Shown: positions 17,046 through 27,436, numbered from the stretch's first letter. The stretch: 64,000 bases of DNA from Fidelibacterota bacterium (GCA_016845065.1 JAERTG010000095.1:1-64000); one strand, 5' to 3'. The notes: generated by a model from the letters alone, not told the origin. A program made the numbers and translations.

Positions 17046-19226
17046 ATGATGAAACAGTTCCAAGCCAGAGGTAGTCGACAAAAATTTAAACATAGGCTGT
17101 ACATTGCCTCAATCGTCTCGCTGGTCTTCGTGGTTGGACTGTTCACCTGGCTCTTTTTTCTATCAAAAGACCTACCATCTCTCGATGAATTGGAACGTTA
17201 TGATCCGGATCTGATCACCCGCATTGTGTCTTCTGATGATCAGGTTATTCAGGAACTTTTTACTACACAAAGGACCCTGGTTAAGTCCAATGAAATACCA
17301 CCACATGTAAAAAAAGCTCTCATCGTGACTGAGGATCAGCGCTTCTATAGTCACTGGGGCATGAACTTATTCCGAACAATTTACAACCTCGGTTTGAATG
17401 TGGTAACAGGTGAAATTCATGGTGGTTCTTCCTCACTGACTCAGCAATTAGCACGTAGTCTATATGCCCGAATAGGGTTTAAACAAACCTATCTACGCAA
17501 AATCCGTGAGCTGATTACTGCCGTGCAGATTGAACACACTTTTACCAAAGAAGAAATCCTGACCATGTATCTGAACACGGTCTATTTCGGACATGGGACA
17601 TACGGACTGCAGGCTGCGGCAACAAAATATTTTCACAAACGTGTTGAGAACCTCACGCTGGATGAGGGTGCCATTCTTGTCGGTATGTTACGGTCTCCAG
17701 CCTACTACTCGCCAATTACTCACCCTGATAGATCCAGACATATACGTAATGTGGTTATCAACAGTATGTTTCGCGAGAAAGCCATAAATGCTGTTGAGAG
17801 GAATTATTTCAAGTCACTTCCCATTGAAACCTGGGTTCCTGATAGTGTGGACGTTGGAAATGTTGCTCCCCATTTTGGAGAGTTTGTCCGACGTCAGCTT
17901 GAAAAAGAAGATGATGAATTGGGCGTAGATCTGTATCGTGATGGTCTCACAATTTATACCAGTCTGGATACCCGGTTGCAGACCATCGCAAATAAAGTTG
18001 TAGCCCATGAACTTGAGCGGGTTCAGGCTCTTTTTAACGCTCGAATGCTTGATGAAAATTCTAAGGCTTTGGCCAATATTCTGGAAAAACACAACATTGA
18101 TCTCACAGTCGATACTGTTCGCCTCATGATATCAGATTCAGTTGAAATGAACCACCAGATCGAAAACTTATTGACGGTACAAGCACAACTGATTTCCCTT
18201 GATGTGGAATCTGGTGAGATCAAAGCCATGGTTGGTGGCAAGGATTTCAATAAGTCGAAGTGGAACCGCTCCACGCAGATGAAACGTCAACCCGGGTCGT
18301 CTTTCAAAGCTTTTCTATATACTGCGGCCATTGATAATGGTTATCCAGTGACAACAACTCTATTGAATCAACCTGTTGTTATCAAGCTGGGAACCAATGA
18401 TTCAACAGATTGGCGACCGAAAAATTATGACTTAAGTATGGGCGGTGAAACCACTATGCGAGAAGGGATTCGGCGTTCACTCAACTTGATTGCTGTTAGA
18501 ACGATTCAGGAACTCATTGCGCCGGCAGCCGTCGTGGAAAAAGCCCGGGCCATGGGAATTACAACCAGACTATATCCCGGTGATGCATTGGCTCTGGGTG
18601 CCTCAGGCGTGTACCCTATAGAAATGGCAGCGGCCTATGCTGTTTATCCTCGTCTAGGAATCTGGATTCAACCGATGGGAATCCGCTCGGTGCAGGATAG
18701 ATTTGGTGGCGTTTTACGTAATTATAATCCAGATCATAAAGAGGTTTTAGGACGCGGGACGTCCTATGTCATGCTTTCTCTCCTTGAGACGGTAGCCAAT
18801 CGGGGAACCGGTGTTGGCGCTCGAACAAGATTTGGTTTCCATGAACCATCCGGTGGAAAAACTGGGACAACCACCGGCTTTACCGATGCCTGGTATGTTG
18901 GGTTCACAACTCGATTGTCCACAGCGGTCTGGGTTGGGATGGATTCTCCCTCCATCAGTCTGGGAAATGGCATGGCTGGATCAGCATTAGGAGTTCCGAT
19001 TTGGGCTCAATACATGAAGGCTGTCTACGATAGTCTGGATTGGGAGCGGGAAGAATTTGAAATTCCTGAAGAGTCAGTCGTCTTTGCAAATGTTTGCTCT
19101 GAAACCCACAAATTAGCCACTCAATATTGTACACCTGAACGTGAAGTGTTTTTACCTGGAACCGTTCCTACTCAACGTTGTGACGTCCATGGCAATCGAT
19201 CAAAACCAAAAGTTATCGACTTTTAA
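17046..19226 (+). CDS. Class A penicillin-binding protein (PBP1A-type)
   Basis: This 726-residue bifunctional peptidoglycan synthase is anchored by one N-terminal helix (about residues 18-39). The glycosyltransferase (GT51) domain holds EDQRFYSHWG with catalytic Glu96, then GGSSSLTQQLARSLY and the later RKIRE...EILTMYLNTVYFGHGTYG motifs. The transpeptidase domain has the SxxK nucleophile Ser418-Lys421 (PGSSFKAF), the SxN motif in RRSLNLIAV and KTGT at 605-608. It polymerises and crosslinks glycan strands at the periplasmic face. All catalytic motifs are present and the length is ordinary. The short tail has a pair of cysteines (CSETHKLATQYC) and one more near the end, common in some PBP1A proteins. 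The promoter is not clear; a TATAAT-like box lies just upstream at about 17032. Confidence 0.95.
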   Translation: MMKQFQARGSRQKFKHRLYIASIVSLVFVVGLFTWLFFLSKDLPSLDELERYDPDLITRIVSSDDQVIQELFTTQRTLVKSNEIPPHVKKALIVTEDQRFYSHWGMNLFRTIYNLGLNVVTGEIHGGSSSLTQQLARSLYARIGFKQTYLRKIRELITAVQIEHTFTKEEILTMYLNTVYFGHGTYGLQAAATKYFHKRVENLTLDEGAILVGMLRSPAYYSPITHPDRSRHIRNVVINSMFREKAINAVERNYFKSLPIETWVPDSVDVGNVAPHFGEFVRRQLEKEDDELGVDLYRDGLTIYTSLDTRLQTIANKVVAHELERVQALFNARMLDENSKALANILEKHNIDLTVDTVRLMISDSVEMNHQIENLLTVQAQLISLDVESGEIKAMVGGKDFNKSKWNRSTQMKRQPGSSFKAFLYTAAIDNGYPVTTTLLNQPVVIKLGTNDSTDWRPKNYDLSMGGETTMREGIRRSLNLIAVRTIQELIAPAAVVEKARAMGITTRLYPGDALALGASGVYPIEMAAAYAVYPRLGIWIQPMGIRSVQDRFGGVLRNYNPDHKEVLGRGTSYVMLSLLETVANRGTGVGARTRFGFHEPSGGKTGTTTGFTDAWYVGFTTRLSTAVWVGMDSPSISLGNGMAGSALGVPIWAQYMKAVYDSLDWEREEFEIPEESVVFANVCSETHKLATQYCTPEREVFLPGTVPTQRCDVHGNRSKPKVIDF

Positions 19227-19253
19227 AACGCTTTAAAAATCCTGTAAATCTAC

Positions 19254-20027
19254 TTAAAACGAAAAGTGCTTGATTGATTCGCCTTGATCAGCAATATGTG
19301 TCATGGCTTCAATCCCGATATCAAGATGTAAATCCACGTATTTTTTCGTGACACTCTGATCCAATGCTTCAGTTTTGACACCATCGGGTACCATGGGAAG
19401 ATCACTCACCAGCAGAAGAGCTCCTCGGGGAATATTGTTGGCCAGACCAGTGATAAAAATTGTTGCGGTTTCCATATCAATACCGATGGAGCGAGTCTCT
19501 TTCAGGTAATCTTTAAAACCTTCATCATGTTCCCAAACCCGGCGATTGGTGGTGTACACTACCCCGGTTCGGTAATCAAGATCCTTCTCAACCAATATTT
19601 GAGAGATGTATTTGTGTATCTTAAAGCTGGGCATAGCTGGTACTTCCGGTCGAAGGTAATCATTGCTCGTACCCTCACCTCGGATGGCAGCAATGGGCAA
19701 TATAAAATGGCCCAAATCTGTGGATTGTTTTAATCCCCCACACTTACCTAAAAAGAGAACACCATAGGGGTTGATCGCCGAAAGCAAATCCATGATGGTC
19801 GCTGCATTGGCAGAACCCATCCCAAAATTGATGATGCTCAACCCATCCTTGTTGGTAGCGACAATCATTGAGCGATCCTCCCCATACACAGGGACATCGA
19901 AGCGTTGGGCGAATTTCTCTACATAGTTTCTAAAATTTGTCAGTAATATTCTATCGCCAAAAGCTTCTGGTTCAACTCCTGTATACCGATAGATCCAGTT
20001 TTTTACAATTGCTTGTTTTGTATCCAT
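19254..20027 (-). CDS. amn: AMP nucleosidase
   Basis: This 257-residue protein of the nucleoside phosphorylase/nucleosidase fold should hydrolyse AMP to adenine and ribose 5-phosphate. It shows NFGMGSANAATIMDLL, FLGKCGGL, the purine-binding SIGIDMETATIF segment and LLVSDLPMVPDGVKT, which together match the short AMP nucleosidase form rather than the long E. coli type with an extra N-terminal domain. It acts in the cytoplasm in purine salvage. It is convergent with PBP1A, with only 27 bp between stops, and divergent from the lipoprotein that follows. Confidence 0.88.
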   Translation of the reverse strand: MDTKQAIVKNWIYRYTGVEPEAFGDRILLTNFRNYVEKFAQRFDVPVYGEDRSMIVATNKDGLSIINFGMGSANAATIMDLLSAINPYGVLFLGKCGGLKQSTDLGHFILPIAAIRGEGTSNDYLRPEVPAMPSFKIHKYISQILVEKDLDYRTGVVYTTNRRVWEHDEGFKDYLKETRSIGIDMETATIFITGLANNIPRGALLLVSDLPMVPDGVKTEALDQSVTKKYVDLHLDIGIEAMTHIADQGESIKHFSF

Positions 20028-20229
20028 GCCGATAATCTAACCAGCTTCGCCTTTGTCCAAAACAGTTTGCTTAAATTTGGGGCTGGCCCATCTCTACAGG
20101 ATTATTACTCATTACATAAAAAAGTTCCTGATTCGCATTTCGGAACACCTTGGATCCTCGATCTTGAGCATTGACATTTTGAGAACAAAAGCCTTGTCAT
20201 CAATGTCACCTGCGGGGAAATTCGAGGAC

Positions 20230-20880
20230 ATGTTCAAAAATCCGAAATATCACTTATTATATCTATTTCTCATCCTCTTCACGGTTTCCTGTACGTCACA
20301 CGCAGTTATTTCTCCAGAACCGCTAAAACCCGATGAAACTTATAAGGGTGTGGCACTTTCGGCGGAAAATATGATTCCGCAATTTGTCTATCGAAAGGGT
20401 CTAGGAGAGAAGATGGATGCTGGACTCCGAATTGGCATGTTGCCCATTCACGGAAGTGGTGTCGATGCGACTATCACCCTCAGAGATGAGGGATCCAGAT
20501 TACATACTATCAATTTTGCTGGTACTTACGCCGAGCAAAGTTCCTTTGGGGCGACCTACTACAACGTTTCCCGAAAGGATAGAACAAAAACGGTCAGAAG
20601 AGATGGTAAGGTATTCAAGCAAACTGAAACTGACGCATTTAACTATGGCTACATTGGCCTTCGATACAACTATATCCCCTCAGGCTTCTGGGGTGATAAT
20701 GTTCATCTCTTTGGATTGCTTTATGGCATGAATTTCAGAAAAACCTGGGGCTTTGAGTTTGGTTACTTTCATGATTTCTCAGGCCGTACACCTGAATCTG
20801 AACTCGGATTTAATCCCAAATATGCCCCCCTTTCTGGGATTTCCATGAGAGTTTGGTTTGGGCAATTAATCAAAATATGA
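20230..20880 (+). CDS. Lipoprotein, probably outer-membrane, unknown function
   Basis: From the ATG at 20230 this gives 216 residues beginning with a lipoprotein signal (YLFLILFTVSC, Cys21). An upstream in-frame start at 20053 would add 59 residues that bury the signal, so I prefer 20230, which has GAGGA just before it. The mature protein is rich in alternating aromatic and glycine residues (FGATYYNVSRKDR, WGFEFGYFHDFSGR) and ends with a strand-like MRVWFGQLIKI, suggesting a small beta-barrel or beta-sandwich at the outer membrane. The family is not recognised. Confidence 0.7.
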   Translation: MFKNPKYHLLYLFLILFTVSCTSHAVISPEPLKPDETYKGVALSAENMIPQFVYRKGLGEKMDAGLRIGMLPIHGSGVDATITLRDEGSRLHTINFAGTYAEQSSFGATYYNVSRKDRTKTVRRDGKVFKQTETDAFNYGYIGLRYNYIPSGFWGDNVHLFGLLYGMNFRKTWGFEFGYFHDFSGRTPESELGFNPKYAPLSGISMRVWFGQLIKI

Positions 20881-21097
20881 GAGCCCTATATATCTTTATC
20901 ACTAATATATCTCATTTTCATGTCATACAGAATGCTGCAGGCAATAGGCTTGAATTGGTTCTGGGCTAGCTCTATATTTGGTGTTTAACCAGAGAAATTG
21001 CACTTTGTTATTCGGTGCTGTTTTTTTTATGCAAAATTTTTTAACGGTAATAAGCCTAACTAAGGTCCATGATAAAATGAATACTAAGGAGTATACC

Positions 21098-24000
21098 ATG
21101 AAACGATTGTTCTCTAACGGATGGGTTGTTGTCCTCGTCATGCTACTGGCTACTGGAGCTTTCGCAGACCGGAAGGTCGCACCAACTGCAGCCTGTGATG
21201 TCTGCCTGAAGACATCAGTTGACGGAACGCTGGATGTAAATTGGAATGCTGAGACAATCCCCGGTTCTTCGCTTCGCGATGAAGAAGCAGTCTATCATGA
21301 CGGATCCTTTGAAGGCCAAATCGGGTGTGGAGGTGGTTGTGGTTTCAGTGTGCGTTTTACTGCTGACACCCCCATCTTTCTAACAGGTCTTACACTCTAT
21401 ACTCAGGGTGGTAATGCTACATCAGCCATCGTGAGCATATATACAGATGCTGCCTCTGCCATTGCCGGCCCTCCCAGTCTACCAATTGGACCTGGTGATG
21501 GAACTGCTCTGTGGGAATCAGACCCAATGGACCTAACAACAATAGACGATCCTACCTCACAATTTGATATTGTTCTGGACAACCTGGTTCTTGATGCTGG
21601 TGACTACTATGTGGTTGTCTGGGAAAACAACTCCGGATTCCTTGGAATTGCCAGTGACTTACAATCAAATTATTTAGATCGCAACTGGGCTTACTCCGCC
21701 AATGGTTGGGAAATGATTAATGATGCTGTTGGTGGTGATCCAACACTTGTTGGAAACTTCGCTATTTCTGCCCTGTATCTTCCTCAGGAAATTACTGGTT
21801 CATACATGACTGTTGATACACGTAATATCAATTTTGGTGTACTTCAGCTTGCTGATGGTGCCGTTACTACAGATGTTACCATTGGAAATATTGGTCTGGA
21901 TCCTTTTGATGTTACTGCTATCACTATCGATGGTCTGGATTTCTCGACATCTCTGGTAACACCCGTTACTGTTTTGGCCGATTCTTTTGTAGTCTTTGAT
22001 GTCACACTTACTCCCACTGTTGAGGGTGGAGCGAATGGTACCTACACGATTACTTCCAATGCTGACAACACTCAGGAGGTTGTAGTAAACGCAACAGCCA
22101 TGGTGTTTGATGGTTTCCCAGAGTATATGATCTGGAATCCAGCCAGCTCGATTAGTGGACCAGCATTTGTAACCGCTTTTGGTGAATTGGGATTAACAGC
22201 CATCGAAACACCTGATTTGTTCATATTTGGCAGCCCGCTTGAGGCTGAGTTTTCAGCAGTATTTATCACGCTTGGAATTTATTCAAACAATTATGTCCTC
22301 CAGGATAGTTCTGCCGAAGTTTTGGCACTGGTTGATTATGCAAATGCAGGCTATCCACTCTATATGGAAGGTGGCGACACCTGGGCTTTTGATCAACCAA
22401 CAGTTCTCCACCCCTATTTTGGTGTTGATGGTATTGCTGATGGAGGTGCCGACCTAGCAGCTGTAACCGGTCAGAACTTACTCGCTGGCTTTGACTACCC
22501 CTATGTTGGTGAAAATAGTTTTATGGATCACCTCGGACCACTCACCCCTGATGCACAGATAATTCATGTGAATCCTGCTGATGGTGAGGGCTGTGGAATT
22601 GCTAACCTCACTCCCACCATGACATCCATTGGTACTTCCTATGAATTTGGTGGATTGGTTGATAGTGCAGCGACAAAAACAGAACTATTATCTGAGTATC
22701 TGGATTTCTTTGCTACACCATATACGGACGTAAGACCACCTGTGGTTTCAGGTGTCACTCAATTCACATTTACTCTTGATACAGATGGTCCATACACAAT
22801 TGAAGCACACATCGCCGACAACGTCGAAATGGATTTTGCTGTCATCTTCTATAATTCCAATGGGGGTGCATTCTCAACTTCATCAATGAGCGAGATTGGC
22901 GATGGTATGTATTCTGGAGATATCCCAGGACATCCTGTCGGTAGCACGGTTGGCTATTATATTCAGGCTTTCGATTCCGAAGGAAATGAAGGATTTTCAC
23001 CTGAAGGCTCTCCAGATGAATTGTATTTCTTTGATGTTGTCTCCCACCTGCCACCCATGTTTGTAGAAGCTATTTCAGGTCTCGATGGTACCATTGAGTT
23101 ATCCTGGTTAGCACCTGGTACAGAAGCTCCCGCCCTGGTAGAATGTGCTGACTATCCAATTCCATCCCTGCCTTTTAACGCAACTGGTACAAATCTGGGA
23201 ATGGGCGATGATTTTGATGTCGCTGCCAGTGATGGTGAGGATGTGGCTTATCAACTGAACGTGATGGTACCCTCCACATATACAATTTCACTTCTTGGCG
23301 GTACAGACTTTGATTCCAAACTGGAAGTCTTTTATGATGATTGCGTTACCTCAACGGGTTACTACAATGATGATTCAGGTGGTCTACAATCTGAATTGAC
23401 AGATGTTTACCTGGATCCAGGTACCTACCTGGTTGTGGTTGATGGCTTTTTTGGAGCTACCGGTAATTACACAATTGATATCTGGGAGCAAACTGCCCGC
23501 GAGCAGTCACTGGTTGTTGCTGAAAACGATTTGAGGTATGAGATAGCTAAACTTCGTACAGCTGGTATCGAAATCACACCCGGTCTACTGAGCTCCAGCC
23601 CTTCTCGCTATTTACGCGAATTGCGTGAGCTGACCAATTTTGGTGTTTATCGTAGTGAAACTTCCCCTGTCCTCATCGAAGCTGGAAACCAGATTGCAGT
23701 CATTGATACACTCCCAATGGCTTACACAGACCATCCACTTGTGAATGGAACTACTTACTATTATCGCATTTCTGCCATCTATGATGATGGCGAGGCAGCC
23801 TCATCACAGGTTGAGGGTGTTCCAATGAATCACCCACCAATGATGCCTACTGGCCTTGTTGGGACAGTAAATAGTACCACCAACGATATTACTTTGGATT
23901 GGAACGCCAACACTGACTATGATCTCGCTGGCTACTATGTATATCGTGATGGTGAATATGTCGCCACAATTACACAGCCCACAGTAACCTACACGGAAAA

Positions 24001-26416
24001 CCTCATTGATGGTGCCTACCAATACGTCGTAACATCTTTTGATACGGGTGGCATGGAATCTGACAACTCTGAACGAATTCAAGTTCTGGTTGGAGAAGTA
24101 CCACCGAGTGAACTTCGTGCTGATGGTTTCTTTGACGATCATATCGAGTTAACCTGGAGGGTTCCTGGCAACCCAGCACCACCTCTCATGCCTTGTGCTG
24201 ATGAACTCATTCCCTCACTTCCCTTTGTAACAAACGGTAGTACCGTTGGAATGGTTGATGACTTTGATGTGAGCGGTACTGATAATGAAGATTATGCATA
24301 TCAGCTGTTCATGTTCGAAGATGGCACAATCGACATTACGCTTTGTGGACCAAACATTGATTATGATGCAAAGGTCGAGATTTTTAATGGTGATTGTGAT
24401 CTCATGCTGTCAACAGGATACTATGATGATGATGGTCCAGCTTGTGATGCCGCTCCTGGCCTCATTGGACCCTCTGAAATCCTGGGTGCATTTCTCACTG
24501 AAGGTGTTTATTTCATCGTCGTCGATGGATTCAGCGCAAATGCTGGAAACTATGATCTTACTGTAACTGAGGCTGAAACTCAAAGACAGTACACACCTGA
24601 GACAACCGCTGAAATGCTCAAGAAACTTGTGCTCAACAATGAGATGACACGCATGGAGGCTGATGCCATCCTTGACGCAGAAGCATCGGTTCCATTTGCT
24701 CCTGTCTTCATTGACAATGCATACGCACAAAGTGACTTGCGTGAAATTACCGATCTCACTCATTACAACATCTATCGTGATGGGAGCGTGATTGGTACCA
24801 CCACTGAGACCATTTACAATGATGCAGTTGAAGAGGATATGCCTTACTTCTATCAAGTAACAGCCACTTATGATAATGGCGAAGAATCCGCTCCAACCAA
24901 TCTGGTTGAAGCACGTGCCAATATGGCTCCCGGTCCTCCTACTAACTTGTTTATCGAGGATGTCGGCCATACCGTAACCATGACCTGGCAGGACCCACTG
25001 TTCAACATGGACGGATCTCCATGTTATGATCTTGAAGGTCTTGAAATCAGACGGAATGGTTCATTGATTTCGACTGTGGATGTATTTGAGTGGAGTTTTA
25101 TGGATTTCGCACTACCAGATGGACATTATGTCTATGAAATCTCTGGTTTTGACGAAGTTCCGAACCATGGTGCATCCGTTAGTATTGATGTCTGGGTAGG
25201 TCCTAAACCAGTTATCGTTCAGGTACTAACTGACAACTATCCCTATGAATCATCCTGGAACATTTATAACTCCAGCAGCGATATTGTTGCCAGCATTGCA
25301 GCAGGTGATCTAACCGAAGCTGGTGTGCTCTATGAGTGGGCTATTGGTCTGGAACCAGGAACCTATTTATTCGAAATGCTAGACACCTATGGTGACGGTA
25401 TCTTCGATCCTGGATATTATCAGGTCATGCACGGTACTAATATCCTGGTTGGCCCTGGTGGAGATTTCGATACACAGGAAATCACACCCTTCGTTGTTGA
25501 ATCAACCATCCTTCTAGGTGATCTAGATGGTGACGGATTCCTGAATATTCTGGATGTAACCCGTTTTATTGAAATCGTAACAGAAACTGGTGAAGCTCCA
25601 ACATTTGATGAACTAGCCCTTATGGATCTCAATGGTGACGGCAACCACAATATTTTGGATGTGGTCATACTCATTGAGGAAGTTCTCAACATGGGTGGTC
25701 TGGCCAAAGACAATCCCATCATTGAAGATATCACCGCTACTATAGCACCTCTCACATTGACCAACACACGTGAATGGCAGAATATCCCCGTCACCGTGGA
25801 TTGCTTTGAGATGGTATCTGGCTTCCAAGCCGACCTCGTATTTGATCCCAGTATTGTTGAACTAGGTATCCCTGTTCTCGCTGCTGGAAACGAATCAGTT
25901 GGCGTCTTTTCATCTCTGAATGGAAATACCATGCGTGTTCTGGGTATTGATCTTGCGGGAAATATGATTGACCTGGCCTCTGGTCTGCTCATGAATGTCC
26001 CTGTTCAAGTCATCGATGAAAATGCTGCTGGAGCCATGGATTTCGCCGTGGAAGATCTGATCATTTCAGGTCCTGGTGGTATTGAGATCGTTGCGGAATG
26101 TCTGGTTAGCATCATTGATATCGGTCTTCCAGCACCAACAGAGTTCAGCTTACAGCAGAACTATCCCAACCCCTTCAATCCAACAACAAATATCCGTTAT
26201 GATATCGCTGAAAGCGGCGATGCACATCTTGTGATTTATAACATGTTGGGTCAGGAAGTCCGGTCTCTGGTTAATGGCAATCAGGAAGTTGGACGCTATG
26301 AAGTATCCTGGAATGGTTTAGACAATGCTGGACAACCTGTAGCTACAGGTATCTACATCTATCACCTTCAGGCTGCTGGATATTCTAAAACAATCAAGAT
26401 GGCTTACATCAAATAG
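21098..26416 (+). CDS. Large secreted modular protein with PPC, FN3, dockerin, cohesin-like and sorting domains
   Basis: Starting at ATG 21098, preceded by AAGGAG six bases upstream, this is 1772 residues with a signal peptide ending near GAFA. Modules in order: a beta-rich N-terminal part (about 40-230); an Ig-like module with NINFGVLQLADGAVTTDVTIGNIG (about 240-335); a roughly 200-residue segment I cannot assign; a PPC-like module (about 680-800); FN3 modules (about 845-1000); a second PPC copy (about 1030-1160); more FN3; a dockerin type I pair of calcium loops (DLDGDGFLNILDV and DLNGDGNHNILDV, about 1473-1530); a cohesin-like domain (VSGFQADLVFDPSIVEL); and a C-terminal sorting domain (NYPNPFNPTTNIRYD...GIYIYHLQ, last 90 residues). 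No peptidase motif is visible. It is probably a type IX-type secreted surface adhesin or scaffold. A strong terminator follows. Confidence 0.85.
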   Translation: MKRLFSNGWVVVLVMLLATGAFADRKVAPTAACDVCLKTSVDGTLDVNWNAETIPGSSLRDEEAVYHDGSFEGQIGCGGGCGFSVRFTADTPIFLTGLTLYTQGGNATSAIVSIYTDAASAIAGPPSLPIGPGDGTALWESDPMDLTTIDDPTSQFDIVLDNLVLDAGDYYVVVWENNSGFLGIASDLQSNYLDRNWAYSANGWEMINDAVGGDPTLVGNFAISALYLPQEITGSYMTVDTRNINFGVLQLADGAVTTDVTIGNIGLDPFDVTAITIDGLDFSTSLVTPVTVLADSFVVFDVTLTPTVEGGANGTYTITSNADNTQEVVVNATAMVFDGFPEYMIWNPASSISGPAFVTAFGELGLTAIETPDLFIFGSPLEAEFSAVFITLGIYSNNYVLQDSSAEVLALVDYANAGYPLYMEGGDTWAFDQPTVLHPYFGVDGIADGGADLAAVTGQNLLAGFDYPYVGENSFMDHLGPLTPDAQIIHVNPADGEGCGIANLTPTMTSIGTSYEFGGLVDSAATKTELLSEYLDFFATPYTDVRPPVVSGVTQFTFTLDTDGPYTIEAHIADNVEMDFAVIFYNSNGGAFSTSSMSEIGDGMYSGDIPGHPVGSTVGYYIQAFDSEGNEGFSPEGSPDELYFFDVVSHLPPMFVEAISGLDGTIELSWLAPGTEAPALVECADYPIPSLPFNATGTNLGMGDDFDVAASDGEDVAYQLNVMVPSTYTISLLGGTDFDSKLEVFYDDCVTSTGYYNDDSGGLQSELTDVYLDPGTYLVVVDGFFGATGNYTIDIWEQTAREQSLVVAENDLRYEIAKLRTAGIEITPGLLSSSPSRYLRELRELTNFGVYRSETSPVLIEAGNQIAVIDTLPMAYTDHPLVNGTTYYYRISAIYDDGEAASSQVEGVPMNHPPMMPTGLVGTVNSTTNDITLDWNANTDYDLAGYYVYRDGEYVATITQPTVTYTENLIDGAYQYVVTSFDTGGMESDNSERIQVLVGEVPPSELRADGFFDDHIELTWRVPGNPAPPLMPCADELIPSLPFVTNGSTVGMVDDFDVSGTDNEDYAYQLFMFEDGTIDITLCGPNIDYDAKVEIFNGDCDLMLSTGYYDDDGPACDAAPGLIGPSEILGAFLTEGVYFIVVDGFSANAGNYDLTVTEAETQRQYTPETTAEMLKKLVLNNEMTRMEADAILDAEASVPFAPVFIDNAYAQSDLREITDLTHYNIYRDGSVIGTTTETIYNDAVEEDMPYFYQVTATYDNGEESAPTNLVEARANMAPGPPTNLFIEDVGHTVTMTWQDPLFNMDGSPCYDLEGLEIRRNGSLISTVDVFEWSFMDFALPDGHYVYEISGFDEVPNHGASVSIDVWVGPKPVIVQVLTDNYPYESSWNIYNSSSDIVASIAAGDLTEAGVLYEWAIGLEPGTYLFEMLDTYGDGIFDPGYYQVMHGTNILVGPGGDFDTQEITPFVVESTILLGDLDGDGFLNILDVTRFIEIVTETGEAPTFDELALMDLNGDGNHNILDVVILIEEVLNMGGLAKDNPIIEDITATIAPLTLTNTREWQNIPVTVDCFEMVSGFQADLVFDPSIVELGIPVLAAGNESVGVFSSLNGNTMRVLGIDLAGNMIDLASGLLMNVPVQVIDENAAGAMDFAVEDLIISGPGGIEIVAECLVSIIDIGLPAPTEFSLQQNYPNPFNPTTNIRYDIAESGDAHLVIYNMLGQEVRSLVNGNQEVGRYEVSWNGLDNAGQPVATGIYIYHLQAAGYSKTIKMAYIK

Positions 26417-26451
26417 GAAACATCTTGAAAGGGCTTGTCCCTCAATAAATC

Positions 26452-26483
26452 AAAAGGCGAGGAGTTTTTCCTCGCCTTTTTTT
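26452..26483 (+). terminator. Rho-independent terminator
   Basis: A perfect 12-bp stem (26452-26463 with 26469-26480; core GGCGAGGA/TCCTCGCC) with a 5-base loop runs into a T tract. It lies 36 bp after the stop of the large secreted protein. The A-rich left foot means it could also work leftward for the convergent pseudopilin gene. Confidence 0.92.
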
Positions 26484-26660
26484 ATCCCTGAAAACAATGA
26501 CAAAACCATGATCTTGAATGAAAGTCGCAAACACCACTATTATTGGTAGTACGTTGCTTAGGAAACTGAGGAGATTAGAACCAGAATCATCTTAAGGATT
26601 TTAATATAGTAGCGATGTGTTGCTTTTATTAGAGATGTACGGAGGTGATGTCAACCGAGG

Positions 26661-27080
26661 CTAATATGTCCAACCACGTTCCTCGGAAATACTAACACTG
26701 AGGCTGTCTTTAATATTATCCGGTTCATACCAGGCAAACATGACTGTTACTTTGAGGTAATCAGGGAGTGAGGTATCCATAGGGGCAACTCCATCAAAGG
26801 GGTCGTCTATTTCTCTTACGGTGGTAGTGCGATAGCCTTGAATTCCATCAAGCGTGATGGGGACAGAATATTCTGGCATACTGTCTTGAATGGTAAAATA
26901 GTTCATATCAACTGCAACAGCCATGCGGGTGGCCATGTTGGTCCACGCCAATTGATCCCGCTTCCCCTGGTCTGCTTCCCATCGGACCCGATCATAAATC
27001 TGGTATGATCCTACGGCCACTACCGAAAGCAATACGGCGGACAACACAACCTCAACGAGGCTATAGCCACTATTCTTCAT
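26661..27080 (-). CDS. Type IV pilin-like (pseudopilin) protein
   Basis: This 139-residue protein starts with a short prepilin leader and the class III signal G^YSLVEVVLSAVLLSVVAVG. Cleavage after Gly4 would leave Glu at position +5, the residue that pilins need for assembly. The rest is a soluble head with no cysteine pair. Pseudopilins act in type II secretion or type IV pilus systems, but no other pilus genes are in the window, so this copy is an orphan. It is convergent with the large secreted protein gene. Confidence 0.8.
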   Translation of the reverse strand: MKNSGYSLVEVVLSAVLLSVVAVGSYQIYDRVRWEADQGKRDQLAWTNMATRMAVAVDMNYFTIQDSMPEYSVPITLDGIQGYRTTTVREIDDPFDGVAPMDTSLPDYLKVTVMFAWYEPDNIKDSLSVSISEERGWTY

Positions 27081-27436
27081 TTACCCCTGTTGCTCAGCTA
27101 ATCCCATATAATTCCCACGTCATGAGTCCCCAGCTGGAGCATCAAAGAAATTGAGCGGTGTTCAGAAGCAGAAAAATGGAGCTTGAAACACAGTTGAGTA
27201 CAATGGCAAATCGCTTCGACCAGAAGCATTCTTGCAAGTCCACGGTAGCAAGTAATTGTTTTTTCAATACCTCGATGTCAATTCAAGATGATCCCACAAT
27301 CATGATCGTCGTCGAACTTATAAAAAATCACCTCTGTTTTCTATCTTTAAATTGAATGGTAATTATCCATTCTTCCTAACCATAATGAGGTATTAAAAAC
27401 CTGCAAACACGGTAATAGCAACACTTGAAAAAGTTC

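Noticed and set aside
24410-24970. 186-codon open frame on the minus strand
   Set aside because: It is antisense to the second PPC and FN3 region of the large secreted protein, whose sense frame has recognisable domains, signal and ribosome-binding site. The antisense product has no family features.
25420-25992. 190-codon open frame on the minus strand
   Set aside because: It is antisense to the dockerin and cohesin-like modules and is rich in Ser and Arg, as usual for a shadow frame of a GC-structured gene.
26661-27080. Type IV pilus or type II secretion locus
   Set aside because: Only one pseudopilin-like gene is present, with no ATPase, peptidase or secretin gene nearby, so no system is claimed.
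27158-27355. 65-codon open frame in the pseudopilin-GntR gap
   Set aside because: No ribosome-binding site, no recognisable motif and no similar coding pattern; it is more likely chance.
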